Assembly (NCBI GenBank): GCA_903887045.1
Contig: CAISOD010000029.1
Location: forward strand, 1 to 33,210
Reading direction: 5' to 3'
From: an uncultured Gammaproteobacteria bacterium
GTDB taxonomy: Bacteria > Pseudomonadota > Gammaproteobacteria > Pseudomonadales > Pseudohongiellaceae
Length of the DNA stretch: 33,210 nucleotides
The position numbers were made by a program, and so were the translations under genes. Positions 7,546 through 14,624 of this stretch are shown here, one piece after another. The notes under the pieces are model-generated. The model did no database searches, was not told where the DNA came from, and saw only the letters and a list, made by a program, of their open reading frames with translations. How positions within the stretch are numbered: position 1 is the stretch's first letter; every line of letters begins with the position of its first letter.

Positions 7546-9386
7546 TGTGAAGCACCCGATTGGGGACAGTGCAAGCGCATCAGTCGCACACCATTACCGG
7601 CGACCAGGGTTTGCAGTGAACCATTGGCCAAGGCCGGGCCGATGACGGCTGGAAAAATAGAATCATGCAGCAGCACGTAGCGAATTTCATTGTGCCGCGC
7701 AATCGTTGGCAGCAAGTCGCACAGCAAAGCGCCGTTCTGCAGTGCTGCCGCCGTTTGTGGCTGCATATGACTGGCTCCGTAATCATTGAACCAGAAGGGT
7801 CGCAGTTCACGTATCGCCACCATGGGTGGATAAGTGGTGTACACCGAGCCGGCTGCTTCCGCATCCATGGCGATTTCCAACAGGCGAGTGTTGAAGTCGG
7901 CATCGCCTGTGAGCTTCCGCCGCTCGTTGGTACGAAGCTCCCACAGCGCTGCGTTGGCCGGCAACAGCGAGGCCACCAGCACCAGCAGCGACAATACCGG
8001 TAACACCCGCTGCAGGAATACTCCATCACCGAGGCTGCGGGTCTGCAGGGGTTCCTCCGTCCATTGCTTCGAAAGCGGCATCCAGCCGTAACCGTTGGCA
8101 ACGGCCAACAACACGAAGGGAATACCAGGCAAAAGATTGCGGCCGTCATACGAGAAAAATGCCGCCCATACCAGCACATAACCAAAACCGACAACCGCGT
8201 AGAAACGTCCATCCCGGTCACGCAGTGCCAGCAACAGGCCGGCGATGCCGAGTATGGAGATGATGGAGTTGCGGGTCTGGTTTTCGCCGATGCGAAGCAC
8301 CTGTGGCAGCGTTTGCGTGAGTGCGCGTTCAACACGCTGGCGCAGGGTTTCATTGCCGTAGATGTCGCCGGTAACGTACGTGATCACGCTATCACCCGAC
8401 TCATACAGCGCGGTCAGAGCGTACCAGGGTACTGTCAGCGCCATAAGCAGCAGGAGTGGCCGCCGCCACACCAGCGAAGGAAAATTACAGCGCCAGCAAC
8501 CCCACACAAACAGGCCGAGCGCGAGAATGCCACTTTGCTTCGTCAGCATCGCCAACGCTGTGGCGACGGCAGCATAAAACAACCAGCGCGAACGCCGCTC
8601 AACATCCTGTTGCGCAAGCATCATCCAGTGGCCGGTCAACAACGTTGCGAAAGTCACCGGCACATCGACATAACCCGTGTCGAGCACCGCGCGGTAAGGG
8701 CCGAGCAACAAGCCCGTGGTCGCTGCGCCGGCCAGCAGCAGACTCCAGCGCCGCCAATGCACAAACGCAGCGAGAAACGCCAGGACCAGCCCCAGTGGAA
8801 ACAGGCCCATCAGGATACGAACGAAGAATTCGATCTCCGTGCTTTGTTGCCACACATACAGCACTGACCAAAGTACAGGCACCAGTTGTGGATAACCCCA
8901 GGTCAGGTATGGCCAGTCACCGTGAGTCCAGTCCCGCGCCCAGCGATTCCAACTGACTACAGCATCCCAGCCTTCCAGTACGCCAGGCCAGTGGCCAACG
9001 ATGGTACGCAAGAGGCCGGCCAGGCAAAACACATAGACCAGTAACGACAACAGGCTCACCAGCGGCAACGACAATGGTTCCGCGCGCGCACCTTGCGGTT
9101 GTTGGCGTTGCCGCACCAGCAGCAACAGTGCCACCACCTGCGCCCAGCCGAGTGTCATCCACACTGTACGCTGGTGCAGCCCGGTGACATGCAGCAGCAG
9201 TGCAACAGAAAAGCTGATGACGCAGCTGCTGGCGAAGACAAACAGCAAGCTATCGGTGATGGGCACGACCAGGCGATCACGCGAGAGCCATTGCTGCAAC
9301 AACATCCCAGGCAGCAAGGTCAATTGCAAGAGGCCGCCAATACCCGAGAACAGCGTACCCAGTCCCTGCTGCGCCAGCCATTCCAC
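7542..9386 (-). CDS. Polytopic GT-C/ArnT-like glycosyltransferase (GT39-like)
   Basis: Integral membrane protein of about 614 aa, with roughly ten or more hydrophobic segments through the first 440 residues and a soluble C-terminal part. The first large loop has EGWDAVVSWNRWARDW followed by YPQLVPVLW, resembling the periplasmic catalytic loop with an acidic residue in GT-C enzymes that use polyprenyl-phosphate sugars. I chose the GTG at 9386, which starts 1 base after the stop of the upstream ATPase gene with a modest AGGTG ahead. The track's ATG at 9452 would overlap that gene by 65 bp and add a leader with no family features. Placed between Wzt-like and GT2-GtrA genes, it is the likely periplasmic transferase acting on the exported glycan. 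The acceptor and sugar are unknown. Confidence 0.75.
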   Translation of the reverse strand: MEWLAQQGLGTLFSGIGGLLQLTLLPGMLLQQWLSRDRLVVPITDSLLFVFASSCVISFSVALLLHVTGLHQRTVWMTLGWAQVVALLLLVRQRQQPQGARAEPLSLPLVSLLSLLVYVFCLAGLLRTIVGHWPGVLEGWDAVVSWNRWARDWTHGDWPYLTWGYPQLVPVLWSVLYVWQQSTEIEFFVRILMGLFPLGLVLAFLAAFVHWRRWSLLLAGAATTGLLLGPYRAVLDTGYVDVPVTFATLLTGHWMMLAQQDVERRSRWLFYAAVATALAMLTKQSGILALGLFVWGCWRCNFPSLVWRRPLLLLMALTVPWYALTALYESGDSVITYVTGDIYGNETLRQRVERALTQTLPQVLRIGENQTRNSIISILGIAGLLLALRDRDGRFYAVVGFGYVLVWAAFFSYDGRNLLPGIPFVLLAVANGYGWMPLSKQWTEEPLQTRSLGDGVFLQRVLPVLSLLVLVASLLPANAALWELRTNERRKLTGDADFNTRLLEIAMDAEAAGSVYTTYPPMVAIRELRPFWFNDYGASHMQPQTAAALQNGALLCDLLPTIARHNEIRYVLLHDSIFPAVIGPALANGSLQTLVAGNGVRLMRLHCPQSGASQ

Positions 9387-9387
9387 G

Positions 9388-10638
9388 TCAAAGCACCTGC
9401 CATTGATGTGGAAGTGTGACAATGCCGAGTTCGAGACCGCGTTGCTCGACATTGAGCTCGGCCACCTGCCGCACGCGCTCGTAGATATGCAGCCCCTGTT
9501 CGCACAACAGGTAAACTTCGATTACGTAGCAACCTTTCAGCAAAGGAAAGTCCGGCAACGTCACCATCACAGAACCAGTCAAATCAGCGCCTGCGCGCAG
9601 TGCAATGCCATCGTTGACAGTACCCATGCTGGCAACATAACGGCCATCGCCACCAAGTATGACCAGACCCACACTCGGCACCGGCAGTGCAGCAACCGAC
9701 AGGAATCGCACTTCCACTTCGATACGACTCTTGCCGCTTTGCACCGCATGAACACGGGCTTCAGTGCCGTCAACTCTCACTTTCACGGCCATCACTCGCG
9801 GCACTGCCTGTGCCGCGACCGGTGTCGCTACCGTAGTGGCCGTTGATGCTGCTTCTGCTGTTGCTGTTACCAGGGGCGGTTGCACAATGGCCGACTCCTG
9901 CTGCAGGAAATCACCATAGGCAGTGATGACCTTTGCCGGTGCGCCCTCGGCACGCACGCGGCCACCATCAAGCCACAGCACCCGATCGCACAGCGCCTCT
10001 ACCTGGTACAGCGAGTGGGAACAAAAGAAGATGGTCTTGCCGGCCTGGCGGAATTCCATGATGCGATCGAACGAACGACGGGCAAAGACACCGTCACCGA
10101 CCGACAGGGCTTCGTCGATGATGAGAATGTCGGGGTCAACGTGCGTAGCGATGGCAAATGCCAGCCGCATCACCATACCACTGGAATAGGTTTTCACCGG
10201 CCGTTGCATGAATTCACCGATGCCGGCGAAATTGACAATCGCTTCATAGGCTGCCGCGGTTTCCTGCCGGCTCAGACCCTGTATTGCACAAGTAAGGTAG
10301 ACGTTGTCGTGCCCTGTCATCTCGGGATGGAAGCTGGCGCCAAGTTCAAGAATTGCCGACACGCGGCCGTTGATCTCGAGTTGGCCACTTGAGGGCTGCA
10401 GCGTGCCTGCCAGCAGTTTGAGCAGTGTGCTCTTGCCGGCGCCGTTCTTGCCAACGACACCAATCACTTCGCCTTTCGCCACCTGCAAGCTGAGAGGCTG
10501 TAATGCGTCGTATTGGTAGTGCCGCACTTTGCCGGTAAGGATTTCCAGCGCACGATCAATATCGCGCGTGTAGCTGCGATAGCTTTTGCCGACGCCAATC
10601 AGGCTGATGACTTTGTTGCCAAAACCACTGTCAACCAT
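9388..10638 (-). CDS. Wzt-like polysaccharide ABC transporter ATPase with C-terminal glycan-binding-type domain
   Basis: ATPase of an ABC-2 exporter for a lipid-linked polysaccharide. From the ATG at 10638 it is 416 aa: Walker A GKNGAGKST (63-71), a Wzt/TagH-type stretch ILELGASFHPEMTGHDNV (96-113), signature YSSGM (151-155), Walker B ILIIDEAL (171-178) and a switch His in FFCSHS. Residues from about 270 onward form an extra beta-rich domain like that of Wzt proteins, which in the O9a system recognises the terminal modification of the chain. The track's longer start (10710) lies inside the permease gene and was rejected; the ATG at 10638 overlaps the permease stop by 1 base (TGATG). Downstream glycosyltransferases fit export and tailoring of a surface glycan. 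Confidence 0.9.
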   Translation of the reverse strand: MVDSGFGNKVISLIGVGKSYRSYTRDIDRALEILTGKVRHYQYDALQPLSLQVAKGEVIGVVGKNGAGKSTLLKLLAGTLQPSSGQLEINGRVSAILELGASFHPEMTGHDNVYLTCAIQGLSRQETAAAYEAIVNFAGIGEFMQRPVKTYSSGMVMRLAFAIATHVDPDILIIDEALSVGDGVFARRSFDRIMEFRQAGKTIFFCSHSLYQVEALCDRVLWLDGGRVRAEGAPAKVITAYGDFLQQESAIVQPPLVTATAEAASTATTVATPVAAQAVPRVMAVKVRVDGTEARVHAVQSGKSRIEVEVRFLSVAALPVPSVGLVILGGDGRYVASMGTVNDGIALRAGADLTGSVMVTLPDFPLLKGCYVIEVYLLCEQGLHIYERVRQVAELNVEQRGLELGIVTLPHQWQVL

Positions 10639-11447
10639 CACAACAGCTCCCGCACGTGCAGCTCGGTACGGCGAAACCACAACCAGCATGGCACCAGCAA
10701 CAGCAACCACAGTGCCAGCAGGCGCGCTACGCTCTCGAGGGGCAACACCCCACCATTCAGCCAGGCATGGATCAACAGCATCCAGTCAGACATCGGGTTC
10801 AGCCACAACCATATACGCATACCGGCCGGCAACATGTCAGGGAAGTACAGGATCGGGGTGAGGTACATCAGCAATGTCAGCACAAACGGCAGCGCCTGCC
10901 CGAAGTCGCGCACAAACAATCCGGCGACGGCACAGAGCAATACCAGCGGCAATGTCCACACCAACAGCAGCGGGATCACCACGACTGCCTTCAGGGCTGC
11001 CACCAAACCGAGCAGCCACATTGCTGTCAGCACCAGCACAGGCGTGTACACCAGCATCGGCATCACCAGCGCCATCGTGGGGAGGACTTCGAGCGGAAAC
11101 CGCGATCGCGTGAACAGCGGGCTGAATTCGCGGAACAGGCCGGTGGCTCGAACCAGCACTTCGCTGAAGCACAACCATGGCAGCATGCTCAGCAACATGT
11201 ATTGCGCAAATCCGGGGCCACGCACGTTGCGCATGTCGTACACCACCGCAAACAGGAACCAGAAACCCAGTATCTGCAGCGCCGGCTGCAGTAGCGGCCA
11301 CAGTCTGCCGAGTGCAGTGCCGGATGTGCGACTTGCAATTTCACGCTGCACCAACATGCGCACCAGCGCGCGGTGTTTCACCGGTGCCAGCAGCGGGATG
11401 CTGAGGCTGTCTGCGCACAGGCGCAAAAGGCGCAGCAAAAATGTCAT
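10638..11447 (-). CDS. ABC-2 type polysaccharide exporter permease (Wzm-like)
   Basis: Membrane subunit of the exporter, 269 aa. After an amphipathic N-terminus (VKHRALVRMLVQREIASRTSGTALGRLWPLLQPAL, typical of Wzm/KpsM/TagG proteins) come about six membrane helices, including ILGFWFLFAVVYDM and LPFVLTLLMYLTPILYF, the latter being the family's conserved TPILY segment. It would form the channel with the Wzt-like ATPase encoded immediately downstream. Its ATG (11447) overlaps the gspK stop in an ATGA arrangement, so this glycan exporter is translationally linked to the type II secretion genes. No promoter-sized gap separates them. Confidence 0.9.
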   Translation of the reverse strand: MTFLLRLLRLCADSLSIPLLAPVKHRALVRMLVQREIASRTSGTALGRLWPLLQPALQILGFWFLFAVVYDMRNVRGPGFAQYMLLSMLPWLCFSEVLVRATGLFREFSPLFTRSRFPLEVLPTMALVMPMLVYTPVLVLTAMWLLGLVAALKAVVVIPLLLVWTLPLVLLCAVAGLFVRDFGQALPFVLTLLMYLTPILYFPDMLPAGMRIWLWLNPMSDWMLLIHAWLNGGVLPLESVARLLALWLLLLVPCWLWFRRTELHVRELL

Positions 11448-12580
11448 TCTGCAAACTCCGCTTCTGCTGGCAGGGCAGTCAAAGGCAATTTCTGGTAGGG
11501 GTTGATCTTCATTACTTGTGGACGCTCAGTGAAGCCGGGCACATAAACAGTTTCGGCATAGGCAGCCAGCAGCGGATCATTGATCGTCGTGCGGTCTTCT
11601 GTCGCAACATCATTGTTTTCCTTGTCGTTTTCCTTGTTGGCAGTATCTTCATGGTCACCCGTCGTGGTCGGGCGCGGATAGACCATTATCGTGTAGTAGC
11701 GGGTCTCCTTGCGACTGTTCAGCCATTGACGCACATCCGTCATGTTCTCGGCCGGAATGAGCTGCGCTACATCACCATTACCCTGGAAATCCTTTTCCTC
11801 GCGATATTCAAGGATGTCGGCAATCAACTCATCGTCCAGCCCCGGTATCAACCGCATTGCTTCAATGGTGGCCACATTGAGATTGATCAGTTCATCTTCG
11901 CCGTAGATGGTAAAGGCAGCCTCAAGGTTGACGTCGCTGAAAACTTCGGCAAATCCACGAATGGACAGTATCTCTTCCACACTTTCGATCGGGCCGTTAC
12001 GCGGCGCGTAGGGCACAGGCAAGCTGAGGTAGTAGTCTTTCTCCGCGCCATTGGGGCTGGGGCCGTCATTAAGATCAAGCCAGTCGTTCCACGCATCCAT
12101 GAGCTGATCAATCTGCTGCTGGTCTGCTTCCTGCGGACCACCAAGCTTCTTCTCGATCATCATGCGCAACCGGGCGCGGCTCATCTGCCGCATGTTGATC
12201 TTGCCGGCGTGATCATAGATGCGCACAACAATGTTGGGGTCCTGCGGGTAGTACAACTCCAGCGAGTCGCCACGGTGGCGTTGATACCGTGGAATGCGGC
12301 CGATGGCGTTCATGCTCTCGGAGAAACTGTCAAACTCCTCGCTTTCTGCCGGCAAGGGCATCTGCTCCAGCATCAGGTCCATCTCGGCGCGATTGACTGC
12401 CGCCTGCTCACTGGCCCAGATCGCAAGCCCCTGCTGGTGGAAATGCGCCACCTGTGCCGACAGGCGATTCTGCGAAGCGATGACGGTAACCAGTATCGTC
12501 ATCAGCGTGATCGTCCACAGTGCCACGATAATGACGGAGCCGCGTTGTTGCAGTGAACGCTGTAGTCGAAACGACCGCAT
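11444..12580 (-). CDS. gspK: Type II secretion minor pseudopilin GspK
   Basis: Largest minor pseudopilin, 378 aa, placed at the tip of the pseudopilus. The N-terminus has a short basic leader and a hydrophobic helix (QRG/SVIIVALWTITLMTILV); it lacks the Glu at position +5 of other pilins, as known GspK proteins do. A GspK helical domain follows, with INMRQMSRARLRMMIEKK and a repeat-like NLNVATIEAMRLIPGLDDELIADILEYR (helix-hairpin-helix-like). A long acidic and Asn-rich insert sits near residues 310-345 (TANKENDKENNDVATEDRTT), probably a flexible loop. It follows gspJ with a 1-base gap (TGACATG), and its stop overlaps the start of the ABC permease. The prepilin peptidase needed to process it is not in the window. 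Confidence 0.93.
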   Translation of the reverse strand: MRSFRLQRSLQQRGSVIIVALWTITLMTILVTVIASQNRLSAQVAHFHQQGLAIWASEQAAVNRAEMDLMLEQMPLPAESEEFDSFSESMNAIGRIPRYQRHRGDSLELYYPQDPNIVVRIYDHAGKINMRQMSRARLRMMIEKKLGGPQEADQQQIDQLMDAWNDWLDLNDGPSPNGAEKDYYLSLPVPYAPRNGPIESVEEILSIRGFAEVFSDVNLEAAFTIYGEDELINLNVATIEAMRLIPGLDDELIADILEYREEKDFQGNGDVAQLIPAENMTDVRQWLNSRKETRYYTIMVYPRPTTTGDHEDTANKENDKENNDVATEDRTTINDPLLAAYAETVYVPGFTERPQVMKINPYQKLPLTALPAEAEFAE

Positions 12581-12581
12581 G

Positions 12582-13220
12582 TCAGTTCACCACCACCGGT
12601 TCAATATCGGGGTTGCGCCAGCTGCGGATGGGCGCGAGGATTTCCAGCACATCGTCGTTGCTGTCGCGCTGCAGTGGGCGCAGCACCAGCTCTACTGCCA
12701 ATGGCAGACTCTGGCGGACATTGCCCTCCCACTCTTCCAGCCATTCCTTGCTGTCGATATCTTTCTGCACCAGATAACGCAGCTCGGCACGATAGCCAGG
12801 CAAAAGTGGCACTGCATCAAGTGCGTCGAGGCGTTCATCCGGGTTGTCACTGAAAGCGGGCGTGATCTTCAACAGCACGCCCTCTTTGTCGTCCGACAAC
12901 AATTGCCACGCGGTAAGGCCGGAGTTGCGTTGTGGCGATACTGTGGAGATGAAACTCACATTACGTTCGTCACCGGTGAAATAAATGAAGCGCGCCAGTT
13001 TTTCGGGATCAACGTAGGTGTGGGCAAACGCGGCCTGCAGCGCGCGGTCGAGTTGCAATACCACCAGGGATTTGTCGAGTGCACGATCCAACCCCGAGGT
13101 TTCACGCTTCCAGTCATTGACCACACTGTACAAGCCTGCACTCAGCATGCCGAGCAGCATTGCTGTCAGCGTCATCGCCAGCACCAGCTCAAGCAACGTA
13201 TAACCGCGCGCGCGCTTCAT
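12582..13220 (-). CDS. gspJ: Type II secretion minor pseudopilin GspJ
   Basis: Minor pseudopilin of 212 aa that would join GspI and GspK in the pseudopilus tip. It has a 6-residue leader ending in Gly and the prepilin helix ARG/YTLLELVLAMTLTAMLLGML, with Tyr instead of Phe at +1 and the conserved Glu at +5. The rest matches the GspJ layout: LDRALQAAF, a central beta-rich part with FISTVSPQRNSGLTAWQLL, and a C-terminal VELVLRP strand. The ATG overlaps the gspI stop (ATGA). Confidence 0.92.
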   Translation of the reverse strand: MKRARGYTLLELVLAMTLTAMLLGMLSAGLYSVVNDWKRETSGLDRALDKSLVVLQLDRALQAAFAHTYVDPEKLARFIYFTGDERNVSFISTVSPQRNSGLTAWQLLSDDKEGVLLKITPAFSDNPDERLDALDAVPLLPGYRAELRYLVQKDIDSKEWLEEWEGNVRQSLPLAVELVLRPLQRDSNDDVLEILAPIRSWRNPDIEPVVVN

Positions 13221-13669
13221 TGCGGAAGGCCCAGTGGATTGGAGACGTCTTGCGACGAGGATCCGGCGCCTTCCAGCGTTATCTGCTGCTGTCGTATCCA
13301 GTAGGAACCATGTACCAGCGTTTCGCCGTTGTCGTCTTCAATATGAAAATCGCGGAGATTGTCCAGAGTGCCGGCTGTCTTGCGATCGGGGGCTTCGATC
13401 TCTTCACCGCTGACAAGTTTGAATTCGCGCTGCTGCTCGCCAATCAACACTTCGCCTTGCTCGTCGTTCAACTGCGCGACATTGATCATGCTGCGCACCT
13501 GCATGGATTGCACCAGTACATCTTCGGCTCGCCACGCCAGCCGCTTGTTGCCGCCGATCACGCTGAACAGTGCGCCGAGCGCAAGCGCGGTGATCGTCAG
13601 TGCCACCATGACTTCGAGCAGCGTAAAACCATGGGCCTTCGCGTTTGGCAGGCTGCTAAAACGCTGCAT
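13217..13669 (-). CDS. gspI: Type II secretion minor pseudopilin GspI
   Basis: Minor pseudopilin of 150 aa. The track extends the frame to 14050, but those 127 extra residues are a shadow of gspH; the ATG at 13669 starts a normal prepilin leader (MQRFSSLPNAKAHG) directly before FTLLEVMVALTITALALGALF. The following RMLAWRAE-like stretch (NKRLAWRAEDVLVQSMQ) and short beta-rich C-terminus match the GspI family. The start overlaps the gspH end by 14 bp and the stop overlaps the gspJ start by 4 bp, so gspH, gspI and gspJ are tightly coupled. Confidence 0.92.
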   Translation of the reverse strand: MQRFSSLPNAKAHGFTLLEVMVALTITALALGALFSVIGGNKRLAWRAEDVLVQSMQVRSMINVAQLNDEQGEVLIGEQQREFKLVSGEEIEAPDRKTAGTLDNLRDFHIEDDNGETLVHGSYWIRQQQITLEGAGSSSQDVSNPLGLPQ

Positions 13670-14222
13670 CAAGCGCCTCCTCATCGATCTGCTCTCCGCT
13701 ATAGGCCACCGAAATCCGGCCAGTAAGCGAATCAACCCGCACATCGGCGTGAAAGTCAGCGCTGTCAAAACCAAGGACACCGCCGGTACTACCGCCCTGT
13801 GGAAAGAACACCACTTCGATGTCATCGCGGTCTTCGGCGCGCTGGTTAAGGTCGCTGCGGAATTGCAGGGTGATGCTGTCACTGATCCAGTCGGCAGGAT
13901 TGCGCTGTGCCTGCAACTCGCGCTGCCGCTCAGCGAAATCAGCGCTGCGTGCATCAAGCGCAATAAAGCGGGCAATACGTGGCGAACCTTCAACAATGGC
14001 CACGCGGCGCGCGTACTTGAGTATCGCGACTGCCTGTCGCACATCCGCATTGAAGCTGCTGGTAGCGGTAGTGGAGAGATTCGGAATGATGAGGCCGGTG
14101 CCTATGAGGATCAGTGCCAGCACCACCAGCAGTTCCAGCAGCGTGAAGCCTGCGGCACGGCGCGAGACGCCAGCGTGCAGGCTGCTGTCGTCAGCGACCA
14201 ATGTCGGCGTCATCGTCCTCAC
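13656..14222 (-). CDS. gspH: Type II secretion minor pseudopilin GspH
   Basis: Minor pseudopilin of about 188 aa. A rather long leader (24 residues) ends in AAG/FTLLELLVVLALILIGTGLIIPNL, the prepilin helix with Glu at +5. Downstream the GspH-type pattern follows: DVRQAVAILKYARRVAIVEG (helix), then beta strands with ITLQFRSD and VVFFPQGGSTGGVLGFDS. The start overlaps the end of gspG by 32 bp. In-frame ATGs at 14222 and 14213 are both possible and no clear ribosome binding site decides between them. Confidence 0.92.
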   Translation of the reverse strand: MRTMTPTLVADDSSLHAGVSRRAAGFTLLELLVVLALILIGTGLIIPNLSTTATSSFNADVRQAVAILKYARRVAIVEGSPRIARFIALDARSADFAERQRELQAQRNPADWISDSITLQFRSDLNQRAEDRDDIEVVFFPQGGSTGGVLGFDSADFHADVRVDSLTGRISVAYSGEQIDEEALDAAF

Positions 14223-14604
14223 CGCCAGGGGTGCCGTCCTTGCCGTAGGACATCAATACAAAATCCTTGTCGCCGGGTTGGTAGAAGTAGTCGTTGCCCC
14301 ATGGATCTTTCGGCAGGCCGCCGCGCAGGTAGGGCCCATTCCAGGTGTCACGGCCGGTGTCGTTTTCCACCAGCCCTTCCAGCGTTTCCGGATAGCGACC
14401 GATCTCCAGCAGGTAGGTATCCAGCGCTGTTTCCAGATTGCTGACCTGCGACGCCGCCGTGGCGCGCTGACCCTTGCCGAGGTTGCTGAAAATGGCCGGG
14501 CCAACCAATGCCGCCAACATGCCGAGGATGGCAAGTACCACCAGCAGTTCGATCAGCGTAAAGCCTTTGGGACCGGATTTGGTTTTCGTGTTAGTGAGTT
14601 TCAT
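14191..14604 (-). CDS. gspG: Type II secretion major pseudopilin GspG
   Basis: Major subunit of the pseudopilus, 137 aa. The leader MKLTNTKTKSGPKG is followed by FTLIELLVVLAILGMLAALVGPAIF, with Glu at +5. The C-terminal part carries the family hallmarks RYPETLEGLVEN, WNGPYLRGGLPKDPWGNDYFYQ and the calcium-binding end GKDGTPGGEDDDADIG. A GAGGG ribosome binding site lies just before the ATG. It follows gspD by 20 bp, an unusual position since gspG normally follows gspF directly. Confidence 0.96.
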   Translation of the reverse strand: MKLTNTKTKSGPKGFTLIELLVVLAILGMLAALVGPAIFSNLGKGQRATAASQVSNLETALDTYLLEIGRYPETLEGLVENDTGRDTWNGPYLRGGLPKDPWGNDYFYQPGDKDFVLMSYGKDGTPGGEDDDADIGR

Positions 14605-14624
14605 GGGTTTTCCCTCGTCGGAAA

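Noticed and set aside
9387-9452. ATG start at 9452 for the GT-C-like protein
   Set aside because: It would overlap the Wzt-like gene by 65 bp; the GTG at 9386, 1 base after that gene's stop, fits the coupled pattern of the operon better. The longer form cannot be excluded.
13670-14050. Extended GspI start in the ORF track
   Set aside because: The extra 127 residues overlap gspH in another frame; the prepilin leader starts at the ATG at 13669.
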